Source of the DNA: Schistosoma mansoni | Taxonomy: Eukaryota > Platyhelminthes > Trematoda > Strigeidida > Schistosomatidae | NCBI RefSeq assembly: GCF_000237925.1 | Contig: NW_017386012.1 | Coordinates: forward strand, 1 to 64,000 | Reading direction: 5' to 3' | Length of the DNA: 64,000 nt | Shown: in pieces, positions 53,213-64,000 of the stretch | Layout of the letters: the number at the start of each line of letters is the position of its first letter | Position numbering within the stretch: the first letter of the stretch is position 1 | The notes under the pieces: model-generated | Seen by the model: only the letters and a program-made list of their open reading frames with translations | Database searches by the model: none | What the model was told of the DNA's origin: nothing | Made by a program: the position numbers and the translations under genes

Positions 53213-54369
53213 CTGAAAACATCGAAAAAATAAGTAGTAATCAAACACTTGATGAGATAAAAGTGGAAAACCCCAGTAGTATGTAGTGAAAGACGGGAAA
53301 GGCGTAACGCTATTATTAATTTGTCGGCTGATTTATGCACCCAGTTTAGAGCTATATATAAACTAAAAATGTTCCACTAAAAAGTTTGACCAAATGTAGA
53401 AAACTATACGTAGCTTTTCTGTCCTCTTGCCTATTAAGAGGTTAACTATCTCAGCTATATGATAAAACAGTGCAATCTTCTGAGTTGAACGCTAATAAAA
53501 AATCTTGGTCAAATCACAGGTATCTAAGAAAGCAGTGGCAGTTGGTAAACCGAATACCTATCAGAACCAAAGGATTTCACAAACTTGAACTAACTAATAG
53601 GGTAACAATTTTCAGCTGTGGAGTGAAACAGGCTGGGACCTTATAGGTGACCTTGATTGAGGCGGTGAGAAACCATGAGTCACAACACAGGAATGAGACT
53701 ATATCTCTAAAACACCTAGTATATTTTTTTTCTTCTGACGTCTTTTCCCTATTTCGCGTTTATATTGCCGAAAATTCCTCGGGCAATAACTATGCTCAGT
53801 GTAATATCTAGGAAACTATTGTATTGTGTATTGCGACTATGCTATTTCCATCTGCACTTCTTTGTTTAAAACACCACTGTTATTGTATTTTAATAACGAG
53901 ATCGTGGGTGAAACAAACAGTATCAATTCAACAAAGCAACATAAATTACCAACTTTCATAACCATACACCTCCAAGTAGCTGAAAAACCTTGACGAACTA
54001 ATGTGATATTTTCCCACGTAACACTATACTGTAGTAAAAACTCATGTCAACGAAACAAAATTTATCTTGATTATTTGCACACCACAAACGCGGCGTGCGA
54101 ATAATTTACATGAATAAGCAGTAGGTATCAGGCAACACAAAGAAACAAATTTAATAATTGGGGTCTAATAAGAATGGCTTGCTTTTCTAAATATTTTTTT
54201 GAATTTCATACTTACTTGTTGTCACAAAACGAATTATCAGCAAAATCGAAAGTGTGGAAACTAGGAATAAATTGCCAGGAATATGAAATAAGCCCGCAGT
54301 TTGTGTCCTGACTTATATTATTGCCCACAAAGAGCGTCAGGTAAAATTATTCGCTGATGCATTTGCAAC
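53213..54369. other. RIOK1 intron 1, proximal part
   Basis: No recognised gene or shared repeat; AT-rich. The intron runs 53213-55128. Confidence 0.5.
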
Positions 54370-55080
54370 GGAAATAAAAAGCAGTCCCGGTAAATTCTAA
54401 CAAAAGTGTGGTGATGCAATTAAATAACCATGACGATTCGTATAACTACACAATAGGTGGAGTTATGTTACTCAAAGTAATGGAACATGAAGATCTAGGA
54501 ATCTAGCGACATAAAAACTACGGGTAACTGCAAGGCTGCTGCTGCTATCGAAGGCTCAAGGGTATTATGGGCTATTTGTAGGTTTTTTCAGTACATGGAC
54601 GAATAAATGTTTAGAGCATTATATCCGACTTTCCTGAGACCGCATTTGGAATGTGAGGTTCAAGCAGCGAGTTCTTATCTCAAGTATGAAGTGGATATTC
54701 TGGAACGGGTTCAATGACGAGGGACTAAGACGTTGAAAGGTCTCTCTGATCTATCTCATGAAAGACTGGGATACAAAATTTGTTTCCGTTATCTTGCAGC
54801 AGATTACGAGGTGAGCCGACATTGGCTTATCGTATACCGAATGATAGCCTTGGTATAATTACGTTTTATATTCTCCTTTTATTTAGGACTGATCATTTGA
54901 TAGGACATTCGAAGAAAACTCAAAAACCGAGATTAAATCATCTACGTCTGGAGTTTAGTTTCTCACACCGAGTAGTGAATTGCTGTAATCATCTACCAGA
55001 ACACGTAATATCAGCAACTTCTGTCAATATATTCAAAACGATATTGAACCTTTACAGTGTTACAAACTGTAAGGATTAAT
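54370..55080 (+). mobile_element. CR1-like reverse transcriptase C-terminal remnant in RIOK1 intron 1
   Basis: Plus-strand frames correspond to the end of the CR1 protein. A degraded DFPETAFGM region (equivalent to VRPKLEYCIQ) lies near 54630. LIGHSKKTQKPRLNHLRLEF and then SHRVVNCCNHLPEHVISA lie near 54897-55010, closely paralleling HSKKVHKPRTNYLSADYRL in the intact copy. It ends only about 50 bp from RIOK1 exon 1 and is antisense to the gene. Confidence 0.85.
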
Positions 55081-55128
55081 ATAAGTCTATAAACCTCCTA
55101 CTCTTACTACTGAAGACTGGAAACTTAC

Positions 55129-55417
55129 CTGTACTAATACACCCATTGACTTCACTAAATATTTCCTGATTCATCATTTTGAATAGTATGGAGCACGATC
55201 TTCTGTCGAGAGCATGATCAGTCGTTGCCTTGTCGCTTTTATCTTTTAACTTCCTCTCATTTTTCATTGAAAAATCGACTTTGCTTTGAAATTTCTGCAT
55301 ATATAACTTAGTAGCGTTGTTACTTTCACCATCACTTTCTGAAAGATCTAAATTATCATATGCTTCATCCAACGAAGACCATAAACTCATAGTTCTTGAA
55401 GAGATACTCAAAGTCAT
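55129..55417 (-). CDS. RIOK1: RIOK1, exon 1 (N-terminal region)
   Basis: Starts at the ATG at 55415-55417. A second in-frame ATG nine codons on (MSLWSSLDEAYDNLDLSE) is equally plausible. It encodes an acidic start, a helical KFQSKVDFSMKNERKLKDKS stretch, and then TTDHALDRRSCSILFKMM and FSEVNGCISTG, the conserved lead-in to the RIO domain. The donor GTAAGT (55123-55128) splits the Gly codon, and exon 2 supplies GG. With the first ATG the whole protein is 470 residues, shorter than human RIOK1 mainly at the N-terminus. An in-frame TAA lies about eight codons upstream. Confidence 0.93.
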
Positions 55418-55639
55418 GCGTAGTAACGCACTGTCTTAAACCATGTGACCCTCAAACTTCACTCTGCAAAGGAGGATCGGTTCAAACGGTTCAAATGGTT
55501 GTGGACGGAATAGAAGAAGCTTTCGTTTAATGGGCTTCCGTGTCTAGTAGTTTTGGATCATCAATACCTCCAGTCAAGAACGATAATACAGAAAAAAGAA
55601 ATTGGTAAGTCATAGTAAGATACTATCCTCAGTCCTTAA
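55418..55639. other. Region upstream of RIOK1
   Basis: Presumably holds the RIOK1 promoter and 5' UTR; no promoter motif could be identified with confidence. Confidence 0.35.
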
Positions 55640-56740
55640 GAATAGGTCAAGTTGCCTCTTGAAAGACTCCTCGGAAGTCTTTTGAACTAGCTCAGCCGTC
55701 CGCGAATTCTAGCTTTTGACTACTATTAAGGGGTAGAAGTTGTGTCTACAGTCCATTCTGCGGTGTTGTGTCTCCAGTTTCTCGGTGTTACTCTTAAGGT
55801 TTGTGTTGGAACGAAGCCTAAGTAGGTGTTTAAGTTGATATCCAAAAGTGTTCAGGATGCTGTAGATCATTAGAATGTCACCTCTAAGACGCCTGTATTC
55901 AAATGGATAAACGTTCAGTAATTGGATGAGCTCTTCATAAGGCTTGAATTTGTGTCGTCGAACTAATTTCGTGACTCGCCGTTGTATACGTTCCGAAGTG
56001 TCTTTACTCTTTTGGAGTAGAGGAGGAAATAATATATTTCCGTACTTTAAGTGGGGAGGAATAAAACTGTGGAAGATTATGTGGACCTGGCTGAAAATGC
56101 GCTCCAATGTTACCAGTGCGATGTTTGCTCGAAAGGCATTTTAGTCACAGTCAGAGTATGACTTCAAATCGTAGGCTATCAGCATTCTTTAATCTTTTTC
56201 AACTTAAGATACTGTAGAAAGGAGTTAACTAAGTTTTAACTGTAGTCTCAGATGGACTACTTTACACCTCGAAGCGTCAAATGTAAGTCCGTTGTCATTT
56301 GTCTAAATTTGAAGTCGAATAACTCCCTCCTGAAGTGCCAGTATATCCTCTTGGGTACTTATCTCTCTCCAACTATTCACATCCTCGGCAAAATTAACAA
56401 ATCTGACCATACCTGCTGCTGGAGAGCATTTATATAAATCAAGAAAAGAAGAGGTCCCAGTACTGAACCCTGGGGGACCCCACTAGGACATTCCATAGCC
56501 CGAGAGGAAGTGAAGTTAACCCTGACCTTAAAGTGTTGACTTTTTAGATATAAAGTGATCTAGTCAATTAGAGGTGGTTCGATATCCAATCGTTTGATTT
56601 TATTTATAAGACATGTGATTGACCCTATTAAAGGCTTTTGAGAAGTCAAGGTAAATGATGCAATCAATTTGTTCCTTTAAATCTTAGTCTGGGTGGAAGA
56701 AAACTTTCTCAGTTGCAGAGAGCAGTAACACTTTTAGGTG
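55640..56740 (-). mobile_element. Decayed CR1-like reverse transcriptase
   Basis: On the minus strand GSVLGPLLFLIYINALQ (near 56430-56480) is the palm block. FPGCECT-like remnants follow. SFIPPHLKYGNILFPPLLQK and RRVTKLVRRHKFKPYEELIQ (55900-56070) form the C-terminal domain. LLNVYPFEYRRLRGDILMIY matches FPLSYRRIRGDLITVF of the intact copy. The YADD site is replaced by NFAED-like sequence. It is a different subfamily from the 33.5 kb element. Confidence 0.82.
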
Positions 56741-56849
56741 ACTTCTAAAGACTGAAGAGCAAAAACAAATCAAATAATAATAGAAGTGATCAGGGAGTTC
56801 AAATAGTTCGGACTTCGATCTTCAATAGTATGGAGAGAAGGCCAGACAA

Positions 56850-57290
56850 TCATTATCTATACTCGCAATCTGTAGTTCTATGAAGATCAGACCTCAATCT
56901 TAATATATCAAGAGAAGTTGCAGATATTATGTCTTCGATTAGATAATTCCAGTAATTCACTACCTGATGTGGGACACAAAACTCCTGAAGTAGATTTGGT
57001 CCCGGTTTTTGAATCGTCTCATAATGACCTATAATGACAGACGGAAGTAAGGAATAAGATATATGGACACCAAAATCATCTTTCATTATACGGCCAATCA
57101 GTATTAAGTCACCTCGTAACCTTCGGTAAGATAATGGAAATAAGTTGAGGTGTCACAGACTGTCTTCATAAGACGGAATGGAGAGACCTCTTTCCACTTT
57201 TGTCCTTCGCAGTTGGGCCCGTTCTAATATATCTAACATACCACTTGCTTCGCTCATCACATTGCATTTTCCTCTCCTCAGGGAAGAAAT
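56850..57290 (-). mobile_element. Decayed CR1-like C-terminal fragment
   Basis: The minus strand encodes IGHYETIQKPGPNLLQEF and VPHQVVNYWNYLIEDIISA, parallel to HSKKVHKPRTNYL and HRIINEWNSLPQHVVEA. Sequence up to 57290 corresponds to the ELLERVQRTATRL and LSYRRIRGDL regions with stops. Confidence 0.75.
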
Positions 57291-59814
57291 AATCTGGGGG
57301 ACATTTCAATTGTTAACTGAATAATCATAGTTAAAATATACCAAGTATGCTCCGTATGCAATATAAATATATGTATACAAAAGTAAATTTATTTCACAAG
57401 TAGGAAATCACTACCCATTCTCAAAAAGCGAGAAAAATAATGTAGACAAAGTAGAAGCAACCGCTTAACAGGCTTTCTGGTAGAAAGGGATCGTCGACGC
57501 TCCTTGGCATGGAATAAGGTATACCTAATAGGCAAGAGAGTGTAAAACGTGAAGTGATATCCTTCAATTTCTGCAGAACTAATGAAATCATTGAGCCTTC
57601 TGCTAGGAAGCTCGGCAGAATATGCCCAAACTATATCTTTTCGTAGGGAGTCCCATAACTTACTGAATTGAACTGCCAAACGTTTGCATGAAATTACGTA
57701 TCAGCTTCCCCGTATTCTGTCATCAGTTGATATTCTTCTAATGTTGACTTAGGACTCAAACCTATCAGTGGTTTATTTCGGTGAAAAAATTCACAATCAA
57801 TATAACAAGTCAAGATCATATCCTCTCTGATCTCTGTATACTACGCTGGTTGTGAGTTAAGAGCTTTCAGACGAGTTAAATATGATCTTTCTTAGTGCGA
57901 GTACCTTTCAAATTGTTTTTCTTTGAACACGTCCCTAGTGGATGACATCATTTTTCAGGTAAGAAGACATAATGTGAGAGGTATTGCTAGACGAGATTTC
58001 AAGTAAACACTTGAAGCCTTTTAAAATAAATGTAGATTAATGATATTAGGTGCCCTATAAGGGAACCCCTGGTGTGAGTATCTTATTGGTTGCAGAATAT
58101 CTATGGTCACAGACAACTAAAATATCTCATGGGAAGAGACCCATGTAATTTTTGTTGGCAGAATGTGTGATACTGAAATCTTCCAAGAGCATGATTGCTT
58201 CTCACCATTAAGACTCTGCATTTATTAGGTTGCATGAGATTTTTGATATTTTTGTCAAGGACTTTACGTAAATCTTCTGGAAGAGTAGAGATGTGGTTTG
58301 GACTAAGTATCTTCCACCATGTCATAAAACCATCTGCTTAAATGAACGTTTGAGAGCTTGAAGGATCAGCCAGGTCACCAGTGAGAAGTATGAAGTGACA
58401 TAAGGATCGAGACTTATGCATCTCACTTTTCATGGAATAGATTTCGCCAACTGAAAGTGCTATTGAACGGCATAAATTCACCTATCCTAACTATAACTGA
58501 AACTTTGCTGGTCAATGGCTCAAACTTTACTTTAAAACCGTTGGGGTGCGCCTTCCTAAGAAGTGGTTAGAGTAAATGTTGAAGTGAGTGGGTTCCTGAA
58601 TAAAAAATCATGCATGGCTCTTTGCTCGTAGGTCCCAAGAAAACAGGACTTGTGAAGTCACCGTTTGTGTACCCGTTATTGAGGTTTTGACATCTGTACT
58701 GAATATCATTCATATTAATAAACTTGAAGTGGTATTGGTTCTGACCAGTCAATCCTCAAAATTGGAAGGAAGCAATAATTAGCCAGTCTAGAAAACGGAT
58801 GACTTGTTATTTTAATATTCAGCGTTTCGTTAGGCACATAAACAAAGAGGCTTTACTGCATAATACGGAAACAAATCGAAGCTCGGGATTAAACTGTTTA
58901 AGCACATAATAGTGTCATCATTCGATGAAGGAAAATGGGTAATGTAATGCTTACATAAAATATGGAAAAACGAATTTTAACTTCTAAATATAGCGTTTAT
59001 GATCACATTGCAGGTTACCGGCTAGCCATGGACCTATCACTTTTGTCTGTTACGGGTCAATATTCGGTCCCTAACTATCCCTCACTTAGCTTACGTACCA
59101 GTATGACCTAACCAACAAAAAGATCATACAGGTAGCTATTTTATGTCATATGTCAGGGAATGATGTTTAGAGAGGGAATAACATAGCTCTTGGAAAGATC
59201 TTCCGCATTTGATAAAGAGAAGATTGTACCTCAGCAAGACAAACCATTCTGATGGACTTAAGTTTTCTAGTAAAGCCTTTGTTTAGTTGTCTTTCCTAGA
59301 TCTCACATTAAAATCAGGAGGTTTCGAAATCAGTTGTAGGGGTAGAGATTGTATCATTAAACGTTTTAGTGATAAAAGGCAACTAGTAGACGTGAATGAG
59401 ACATTTGCGTTAACGAAATTTATGAGGATCAAGCTTTTGAAGGGTAAAAATCAGGGTTTCCCAAATTCACGTTCTCTTAATGATTTATTAAAAGTCTCAC
59501 ATTTGTCTATTACGTGCTTGATATGTGGTAATGAAAGTAAAGTATGATTAGTCATTGGGCGTGGACAGACATGTACTTAGCCCATTGATCATTAAATATG
59601 TGGCTTCCTTTCCTCTCACTGATTTCTACCCCGCACTCACTGAGAATGAATGCAGTATTATCTAGTCTACACTCTGGTACTCTATTCAGGGTCTCTAATC
59701 CTGGACCTGATATGACGTGAATAGCATCATCATACTTCTAACGCATTATTGTAATATACCAATGAGAGAAAAATACTTCAGAATCACCCGTCATATCGAT
59801 GCTGATGACATTAA
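57291..59814. other. Long stretch without a recognised gene
   Basis: Short open frames occur at 57389-57679 (minus), 58107-58325 (minus), 58567-58752 (minus) and 59287-59547 (plus, with SFLDLTLKSGGFEISCRGRD). None shows a motif I recognise, and no pair of them has clear splice sites joining them. The region may contain exons of an unrecognised gene or old mobile DNA. Confidence 0.4.
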
Positions 59815-59990
59815 AAGTATTTACTTACTTACGCCTGTTACCCCTCGTGGAAGAGCGTAAACCGCTCCCCAGAACATCTGGTTGGCGTTTTTTTGCAAGA
59901 TGCTTTTCTACGGGATGGGTTTACTGACTGCACATCGAACCCTTCTCCTTTACCCCGGTTTGAGACCGGCATTAACTCTAAAAGAGAGGC
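59815..59990 (+). repeat. RTE-like 5' leader scrap
   Basis: TTACTTACTTACGCCTGTTA and the following 50 bases match the leader at 16980, which there precedes an RTE endonuclease start. 59991-60359 shows nothing recognised. Confidence 0.6.
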
Positions 59991-60359
59991 AGGAGTTGTG
60001 ACATTAAAACACCTAGGTAGATATAAGAGTGATAAGGTCCTGTCATGCTGATATACATATACCTCATTTTATCTACAGAAGAAACCAAACTAGTGGCTTA
60101 ATTAGTCTTTATTCAGATAGTGGAACAAAACAGTTGGAGCACAAGGTTTTATTTTCAAACATCCATAGTTTTCAACACTTAATGTAAAACATTAGGAAAT
60201 ATCGTGCCTACACAAAATAAAGATTTAGATGCATACTTGAGCTAAAATGTTTCGACATTAGTCACATGGTTTTGGCCGACTCTCAACCATCTAACCTAAG
60301 TTGTTACAGTTTGACTACATGAAAATTTGACTACATTGGCTTAGTACGGGGGATCGGTA

Positions 60360-61010
60360 AGTAAATGTAATCATAGTGCTCAAAGTAATTGTTTATAGAG
60401 ATTTAGAAATCATAATTATTAGTAACCTTTTAGCCCTGGGTGACTGTAAGGTTGCCGTCTTTCACAAGCTCTCCCATCATTCACACATTGTACTTGATGT
60501 TTGTCAGGACTCATTCGGGGTGTGTCCTTGCTTTAGGTAAGAATCAGATATGCTAGATTAGGCCCAAAGAAGAGAGACCAAATAGGTGAAAGAAGTATCT
60601 GGCCTGCCTTCTGAAGATGGATTATAACTTTTCGGCCTATTTCATCTGTCACACCAGGGAGATGGTATTATATCTAAGCCTCTTATTAAGCCTCTAGAAT
60701 AATCGTGGAGATTATAACACAACTGGCAATTTACTATAGGATGATGGTATGCTGAATGGTGGTTTCTCTGTGGTGGTAAACGCATCCCTAATATAATTAG
60801 TCTTGTAGTTCTTCGAAATTAATGTTTACCTCATTAGTTTTGCTGAACACATTCTAGCATCCCCACTAGATCACTCTTGGCTATTCCGAGCTATGCGCCC
60901 CTCTCAACAACTAGTAAGCTTCGATCAAAAGCTTCCGAAACATCGAATACTTTTGAAGTCTTTCTTCGAATTCCTTCATTTCTGGCGTCCGCATTGACCA
61001 GGTTTGAAAT
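60360..61010. mobile_element. Two opposed, strongly decayed CR1-like scraps
   Basis: On the plus strand near 60480-60640 a C-terminal-like segment can be read (CQDSFGVCPCFR, then RETKVKEVSGLPSEDGL with stops). On the minus strand near 60880-60950 FDVSEAFDRSLLVVERGA corresponds to the IDFSKAFDKVP block. Similarity is weak and the assignment tentative. Confidence 0.45.
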
Positions 61011-61320
61011 ATTTAGATCATAAAGCTGGTACGGACAAAAGTGTTATGAATTTCTGAGTTTCCGTTACACTCATTTCAAAATAACACGTCTTGTAACAGA
61101 AATTTTACTAACCATGTCTCTAATCAATTAAAAAGACGTCAAATGTACACAGAGATTATGCCTTCATTGCAAAGCTGAAAAAATAGAAAACATTTAATTT
61201 TCATTTAGGAGCTGAACTAACAGCGAACGTATACAGAAAATGGCGCTACATTGTTCGATGGCGCTACCCCGGAGTTCGTATAATTTAACGCGTTTTATTT
61301 GTCATTGATTATTAATTTTC

Positions 61321-61542
61321 ATGGCTGGAAAAGGGTCAAAAGGATTCGCTTTGTTTCAAATCAATAGTCAAGATGTGTGGGATGCAGATGATCGTGAATA
61401 TCTGAACATAATATCACCCAAAGGTTGTTTGTCAATTGATTTGTTATTTGTGTTAGTTGTACAAAAGACAGCACAAAAGGTTCTGGATATGCACAGACAA
61501 GAGTCGGCTATCGCTAAAGGGCAGGATGACGGAGACAGAAAT
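61321..61542 (+). CDS. N-terminal exons of a TBC1D22-like protein (partial)
   Basis: ATG at 61321 opens MAGKGSKGFALFQINSQDVW and DADDREYLNI. A possible 33-bp intron lies at 61424-61456 (GTTGTTTG...TGTTAG); removing it joins IISPK to VVQKTAQKVLDMHRQESA in frame. The exon ends at donor GTAAGG (61543) on a codon boundary after GDRN. The F-x-F...D-WDA...VV-TA-KVL-H pattern resembles the N-terminal region of TBC1D22A/B, which are Rab GTPase-activating proteins. That is a resemblance from memory and not certain. The TBC domain itself would lie in exons beyond this window. Without splicing the frame also stays open to 61572. Confidence 0.5.
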
Positions 61543-61572
61543 GTAAGGCTGAGAAAATGCTACTTTTTATGA

Positions 61573-62039
61573 TTTTGGCCTTATACTTTGAGAGATCCAT
61601 GTGGTGTCAAATAACGATATATTTGTACATATACCAGAGTGACGTGTTTCTTCCCTTTTTTATGCACTTCCATTTTTAATGTTTTTTACCGATTATTTTT
61701 TACGTAAACTGCAGTTGTAGTTGTTATATAGTCTCCCATATTACCCATATAATTGATTGCTTTCTATATTTTATAACGTAATTTCTGGATCTCTGTATGA
61801 AGGCATCTTCTCCATCTATAGTTCCGAGACACCTATAAGTCGTACCTAGCGGGGAACCAAGTTGGTGCTGTTTGTTCATGATATTCGTACGCAGGTATTT
61901 TTTTTTAGCTGAATTTAAACTACTGGTTCCGATTCTGATTTGTGCAGTCAGAACAAAAGGCCTGCGGCCTATGTTATTCCTTTTTTAGTATACTTCTATG
62001 AGTGTCTAGTTTCTTGAATGAGTCAGCTTAAAGTGCGGA
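61573..62039. other. Probable intron, no recognised feature
   Basis: AT-rich; follows the donor at 61543. No acceptor with a recognisable following exon was found before 64000. Confidence 0.4.
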
Positions 62040-64000
62040 CACCTCTGCTTCAGGTAACAGGTCCCAAGAATTGATAACTGAAAACATGTATGCCACGGTA
62101 TTTTGTTAGTTTTCTGACTTTTCTATTCTCCTGCTTTACTCTATGGAATTGCATGGGTAGCTGCCTTCTGTACGTTTTCCAAGATATCAGAGTCACCTTT
62201 CGAACTGGCTTACAGCCTGAACGCAGTTCTCAAGCTTAGTTCTGGTCAAGGTTGTGTATACTGTAGTGAACATGGTAGTATCTAACTTGGTGAATGTCCG
62301 TCTTAAAGCACAGAGGGTTCTAAACCTCTTAGCTACAACCTTGCAGCAGTGGACCGTGGTCTTAGGATCATGTCTCATTGTCACTCCAAAATCCTTGTGA
62401 GACCGGATGACGTACAGGCACTTCCCCTATGCTGTACCTATTTTATATATGCATCCCCAATGTGTTTGTAGACACATTTCTCCGCATTGAAACGAATCAT
62501 CCACTTTTTAGACTAGGTGATCGGAATATCTAATTCTGTCTAAAGTGCATATGCACCTGCGTCTCCCGTTACTTCTCGTTAGATTTTTACTTCCTCAGCG
62601 TTTAGTAACATTGGGGACTCAACCATACTTGGGGGGTTCGTTTACATACAGTATAAAAAGTAAATGACCTAGGACAGAGCCTTGCGGCACCCCATTAAGT
62701 GCTGGTTTCCAGGAGGAGCACTTGGAATTTATTCTTACTTTCTGTCTGCTACCTAGCAGGAAGTCCTTAAGCCATTTTAGAGGTCCGACAATACCTAGAC
62801 TTTCCAGCCTTAAGAGTAGTTTATTTGTTGGCACCGTATCAAATGCTTTGCTGAAGTTTATGTAGACAACATCCTCTGGTTTTCCATCATCTAGGGCCTC
62901 TATCTATCACTCTCTTGCTACAAGGAGGTTTTTTGTGCAAGATAATCCTTTTCTGAAACCATACTGTTCGCTGTTTAGCAAGTTGTTGGCTTCCACGAAT
63001 GTCATTATAGTCCTTTTGACTATCCTTTCCAGTATTTTGACTACAACACTGGTGAGGCTGACAGGTCTGTAGTTTGATGGAAGTTGTCTCGATCCTGTTT
63101 TATGTATGGGATTGACGATTGCATTTTTCCAGTCCGTGGGTAACACACCTTGGTCAAATGACATATTGAATATCACAGTCAGTGGGGCTGCAATATGTTG
63201 TGCAATATATCTCAGGATGTAGTTCATCCGGCCCTGTTGACTTTTCCGTGTCTGTAGTGCCAAGAGCCTTTAGTACATCGTCTTGATCAAAGTCCACAGT
63301 GAGCAGACGGTTTGTTGACTTTGTGTTTGGGTTTAGTTCTCCGTCTAGATGAGGTTCCCGAGTGAAAACTGTCCCAAAATAGTTTGCCATAGCCTCTGCT
63401 TTTCCTTGATCGTCCTCTATTAATTGGGATCTACTCCCTCAATCAGGTTGGGAATCCAATGATGCATCCTTGTTTTGTAATTTATGTACGAGAATGGTCT
63501 CTTAGGTTGCTTGAGTGCAGATTGTGCTAACTGCATTTCATATTTCCTCTGAGGTTCCCGAATTTTAATTATACACTTGTTTCTTACCGACCTATAACTT
63601 TCTGTAGTACTTACTGTGCCAAGGCTGATGGCGATATGCTAACATTTCCTTTGTCTTAATAAACGTCGAATATCCCGACTTATCTAGGGATGACCATGTT
63701 TCTTCTTCTTTGGGACTGTCCAGGGTATATATGGTTGAGTTACGCGATTGTATAACTGCCTGAAATGTGTCGATACCTCTTCTACTGATGACTCGGAATC
63801 AAACTCCCAGTTTTCAGCCGATGCTGCAGAGTTGGTCGCCTTCATGTCTTCCTTCTATATGTTAGGACGAGCCGGCGCAACTTTGACAGGACATCTCATC
63901 CATGAATTTAAAGATGACTGCATGACCACTTCTCCACAAAGGTGGGAGAAAAGGTATTTGACTGACATCATCACCATGTATGAAAATTAGGCCCCCAAAT
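62040..64000 (-). mobile_element. CR1-like retrotransposon, decayed, running off the right edge
   Basis: Minus-strand frames give, in order from 64000 down: the endonuclease-RT linker (SENWEFDSESSVEEVSTHFR, then YIPWTVPKKKKHGHP near 63700); the fingers (LPTDWKNAIVNPIHKTGSRQ, YRPVSLTSVVVKILERIVKR, EQYGFRKGLSCTKNLLVARE, 62907-63160); the palm (LKWLKDFLLGSRQKVRINSK, LNGVPQGSVLG, near 62680-62790); and the C-terminal domain (RTLCALRRTFTKLDTTMFTT, 62193-62384). At least three frameshifts and stops are present. The catalytic YADD reads NAEE near 62600. It is a relative of, but clearly distinct from, the 33.5 kb element. Confidence 0.88.

Noticed and set aside
1-64000. CRISPR arrays, bacterial operons or other prokaryotic systems
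   Set aside because: No regularly spaced direct repeats with unique spacers were seen, and all coding features are eukaryotic with introns or retroelements.

Overview
The window looks like nuclear DNA of a schistosome (trematode) or a very close relative. It is AT-rich. It carries two kinds of tRNA-headed repeat with hammerhead ribozyme cores; one matches the schistosome Sm-alpha type from general knowledge. It is also dense with CR1-like and RTE-like non-LTR retrotransposons, a CsRn1-type Ty3/gypsy element with a tRNA-Trp-like primer site, and a Penelope-like remnant. The four host genes have ordinary eukaryotic exon-intron structure. The exact species cannot be read from the sequence. Positions 49212-49411 are an assembly gap of 200 Ns.

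Layout. 1-808: edge of a CR1-like element (minus). 2.9-4.6 kb: decayed RTE-like copy. 6-14 kb: a cluster of short interspersed elements, including hammerhead SINEs of two families (A and B) and a solo LTR sitting inside an inverted repeat. 14188-22080: two exons of an uncharacterised gene (plus), separated by a 6.4 kb intron filled with repeats. 22.6-27.4 kb: hammerhead repeats, a Penelope GIY-YIG fragment, a long RTE-like copy and a gag-like CCHC fragment. 27900-33234: a complete Ty3/gypsy element (minus) with identical-length LTRs and a 4-bp target duplication, disabled by four stop codons. 33.5-38.3 kb: two closely related CR1-like copies arranged head to head. 42801-43520: intact RWDD1 homologue (plus), just downstream of a hammerhead repeat with an intact core. 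45205-55417: RIOK1 protein kinase (minus) in three exons. Its 6.9 kb intron holds a rearranged, mosaic gypsy copy next to the N gap, and its 1.9 kb intron holds a CR1 remnant. 55.6-57.3 kb: two more CR1 remnants. 61321-61542: first coding exons of a gene resembling TBC1D22, with a possible 33-bp intron. 62.0-64.0 kb: another decayed CR1-like copy.

How it fits together. The host genes (a HAD-like/uncharacterised protein, RWDD1, RIOK1 and a TBC1D22-like protein) show no operon-like link and are simply neighbours. RWDD1 and RIOK1 both belong to translation and ribosome biology, which may be coincidence. Everything else is mobile DNA at different stages of decay. The most unusual material is (1) family B hammerhead repeats whose tRNA-like, ribozyme-bearing body is bounded by long inverted repeats that copy part of the ribozyme, (2) the mosaic and inverted gypsy copy in the RIOK1 intron, and (3) three solo LTRs of one family, each with a perfect 5-bp target duplication.
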